The notes under the pieces are model-generated. The model ran no database searches, had not been told where the DNA came from, and saw nothing but the letters and a program-made list of their open reading frames with translations. 64,000 bases of DNA from JALYLC01 sp963743275 (GTDB lineage Bacteria > Actinomycetota > Thermoleophilia > Gaiellales > JALYLC01): NCBI GenBank assembly GCA_963743275.1, contig CAVUPB010000007.1, positions 310,001-374,000 of the forward strand. Reading direction: 5' to 3'. Shown here in pieces: positions 62,690 to 64,000 of the stretch. Within the stretch, counting starts at the first letter, position 1. The number at the start of each line of letters is the position of its first letter. Both the position numbers and the translations under genes were made by a program.

Positions 62690-64000
62690 GCGCGCGCTAC
62701 GTCGCCGCGCTCGACCAGGGCACCACCAGCAGCCGCTGCCTGCTCTTCGACGAGCGCGGGCGCACCGTCGCGGGCGCGCAGCAGGAGCACCGCCAGATCA
62801 CGCCGCGCCCCGGCTGGGTCGAGCACGACGCGGACGAGATCCTCGCGCGCTCGCGCGCCTGCATCGCCGCCGCGCTCGCCGACGCGGGCGCGCGGGCCGG
62901 CGACGTCGCCGCGATCGGCATCGCCAACCAGCGCGAGACGGTCGTCCTGTGGGAGCGCGAGAGTGGCCGCCCGCTCGCGAACGCCGTCGTCTGGCAGGAC
63001 ACGCGCAGCGCCGCGCGCGTGGCCGCGCTCGGCTCGATCGACCGCTTCCGCGCGCAGACCGGCCTGCCGCTGGCGACCTACTTCTCGGGCCCGAAGCTCT
63101 CGTGGCTGCTCGACGAGCTGCCGGGGGCGCGGGCGCGCGCGGAGGCGGGGGAGCTGGCGGCGGGGACGATCGACAGCTGGCTCGCCTGGCACCTGGCGGG
63201 CGTCCACGCCACCGACGCCACGAACGCGAGCCGCACGCTGCTCATGGATCTGCGCACGCTCGACTGGGACGACGGCCTGCTGGACGCGATCGGCGTCCCG
63301 CGCGCGCTCCTGCCCGCGATCGGGCCCTCGAGCGGCGTCGTCGGCGAGATCGGCGGCATGCGCCTGGCGTCGCTCCTCGGCGACCAGCAGGCCGCGCTCT
63401 TCGGGCAGTGCTGCTTCGAGCCGGGCGAGGCCAAGTGCACCTACGGCACGGGCAACTTCCTGGTGCTCAACACCGGTGAGCGCATCGTGCCGTCGAGCCA
63501 CGGGCTGATCACGGGCGTCGCCTACCGCCTCGGCGACGGACCGGCCACCTACATGCTCGAGGGCTCGGTGGCGGTCACGGGCGCGCTCGTGCAGTGGTTG
63601 CGGGACAACCTCGGGCTGATCGCGGCGGCGGCCGACATCGAGGCGCTGGCAGCGAGCGTGCCCGACAGCGACGGCTGCGTCATCGTGCCCGCGTTCTCGG
63701 GCCTGTACGCGCCGCGCTGGCGCCCCGACGCGCGCGGCGTGATCTGCGGGCTGACGCAGTTCCACACGAAGGCGCATCTCGCCCGGGCGGCGCTCGAGGC
63801 CACCGCCTACGCCACGCGCGAGCTCGTCGAGGCGATGGTGGCCGACTCCGGCATCGACCTGCCGGCCCTGCGCGTCGACGGCGGCATGACTGCGAACGGC
63901 CTGCTCCTGCAGATCCAGGCCGACGTGCTCGGACTCCCCGTCGTACGGCCTGCCGCGACCGAGACGACGGCGCTCGGCGCGGCCTACGCGGCCGGAATCG
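62686..64000 (+). CDS. glpK: Glycerol kinase, probable CTG start, 3' end cut by window edge
   Basis: FGGY-family kinase converting glycerol to glycerol-3-phosphate for GlpD. 438 residues visible of about 490-500. YVAALDQGTTSSRCLLFDERG is the ATP-binding phosphate loop; WVEHDADEI, ANQRETVVLWERESGRPLANAVVWQDTRS, and GDQQAALFGQCCFEPGEAKCTYGTGNF are diagnostic. No ATG, GTG or TTG lies between the glpD stop and the conserved DQGTTS; CTG 62686, overlapping the glpD stop as CTGA with GAGGAG eight bases upstream, is the likely start. Confidence 0.94.
   Translation, partial: MSARYVAALDQGTTSSRCLLFDERGRTVAGAQQEHRQITPRPGWVEHDADEILARSRACIAAALADAGARAGDVAAIGIANQRETVVLWERESGRPLANAVVWQDTRSAARVAALGSIDRFRAQTGLPLATYFSGPKLSWLLDELPGARARAEAGELAAGTIDSWLAWHLAGVHATDATNASRTLLMDLRTLDWDDGLLDAIGVPRALLPAIGPSSGVVGEIGGMRLASLLGDQQAALFGQCCFEPGEAKCTYGTGNFLVLNTGERIVPSSHGLITGVAYRLGDGPATYMLEGSVAVTGALVQWLRDNLGLIAAAADIEALAASVPDSDGCVIVPAFSGLYAPRWRPDARGVICGLTQFHTKAHLARAALEATAYATRELVEAMVADSGIDLPALRVDGGMTANGLLLQIQADVLGLPVVRPAATETTALGAAYAAGI

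Noticed and set aside
1..64000. CRISPR arrays, insertion sequences, prophage genes and rRNA genes
   Set aside because: No regularly spaced repeats, transposase or phage structural motifs, or rRNA sequence were seen anywhere in the window.

Overview
The window is a very GC-rich bacterial chromosome segment densely packed with genes on both strands. It is most likely from an actinobacterium, and the class Thermoleophilia (Solirubrobacterales/Gaiellales-like) is my best guess. That guess rests on a CarD-type RNA polymerase regulator, an actinobacterial-type long LeuA with a leader peptide, frequent GTG starts, Arg/Ala-rich proteins and NlpC/P60 RipA-like wall hydrolases. No rRNA, CRISPR array, insertion sequence or phage is visible. 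One tRNA (Thr, anticodon TGT) is present.

Region 1 (about 2.3-27.3 kb) carries, in order and all on the plus strand, clpC, radA, carD, a PIN/TRAM protein (YacL type), ispD, ispF, gltX, cysS, rlmB and a SigH-like sigma factor. This is the same order as the Bacillus clpC-radA-(disA)-yacL-ispD-ispF-gltX-cysS-rlmB-sigH block, so it is an ancient synteny. It is interrupted by lineage-specific insertions: a phosphotransferase, an AhpD-like protein, a tandem pair of Cys/Met-type PLP enzymes and a 5'-3' exonuclease; then a HAD/kinase/dimethylglycine-dehydrogenase-like/PHP set; then a HAD protein, an M29 aminopeptidase and mutY. disA is not in its expected place.

Region 2 (27-41 kb) is mixed: a DUF2993-like lipid-binding protein, a metallo-beta-lactamase fold protein, a GCS2-type ligase (YbdK), a secreted trypsin-like protease, an Fe-S flavoenzyme of the 2,4-dienoyl-CoA reductase family, a GGDEF/HD-GYP hybrid, an aminomutase-like aminotransferase with an acyl-CoA dehydrogenase, tRNA-Thr, a glycosyltransferase, a secreted two-repeat protein and secG.

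Region 3 (41.3-47.8 kb) is branched-chain amino acid synthesis: leuB-ilvB-ilvN-ilvC on the minus strand and leuA on the plus strand. Each divergent unit begins with a short leader peptide. The leuA leader is Leu-rich and its Leu codons can pair with the leuA ribosome binding site; the leuB-side leader holds Ile-Ile, Val-Val and Leu codons. This looks like paired attenuation control.

Region 4 (47.8-64 kb) has a CPA1 antiporter, a LysE exporter, and a 953-residue HExxH protein with the N-terminal GNRA/LLQR signature of injection-system-associated proteins overlapping a small partner gene. It continues with an HD-GYP protein, aat, a Cys-cluster class III aminotransferase divergent from a solute-binding protein, an NlpC/P60 hydrolase, a DapA-family aldolase, and an MFS-glpD-glpK operon running off the right edge. 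Two genes (aat and glpK) appear to start at CTG inside a CTGA overlap.

A recurrent theme is leaderless transcription: in about twenty places a TAnnnT-like -10 hexamer sits 6-9 bases before the start codon with no room for a ribosome binding site. Dispersed GGGGTCTGACCCC palindromes mark four intergenic spots.
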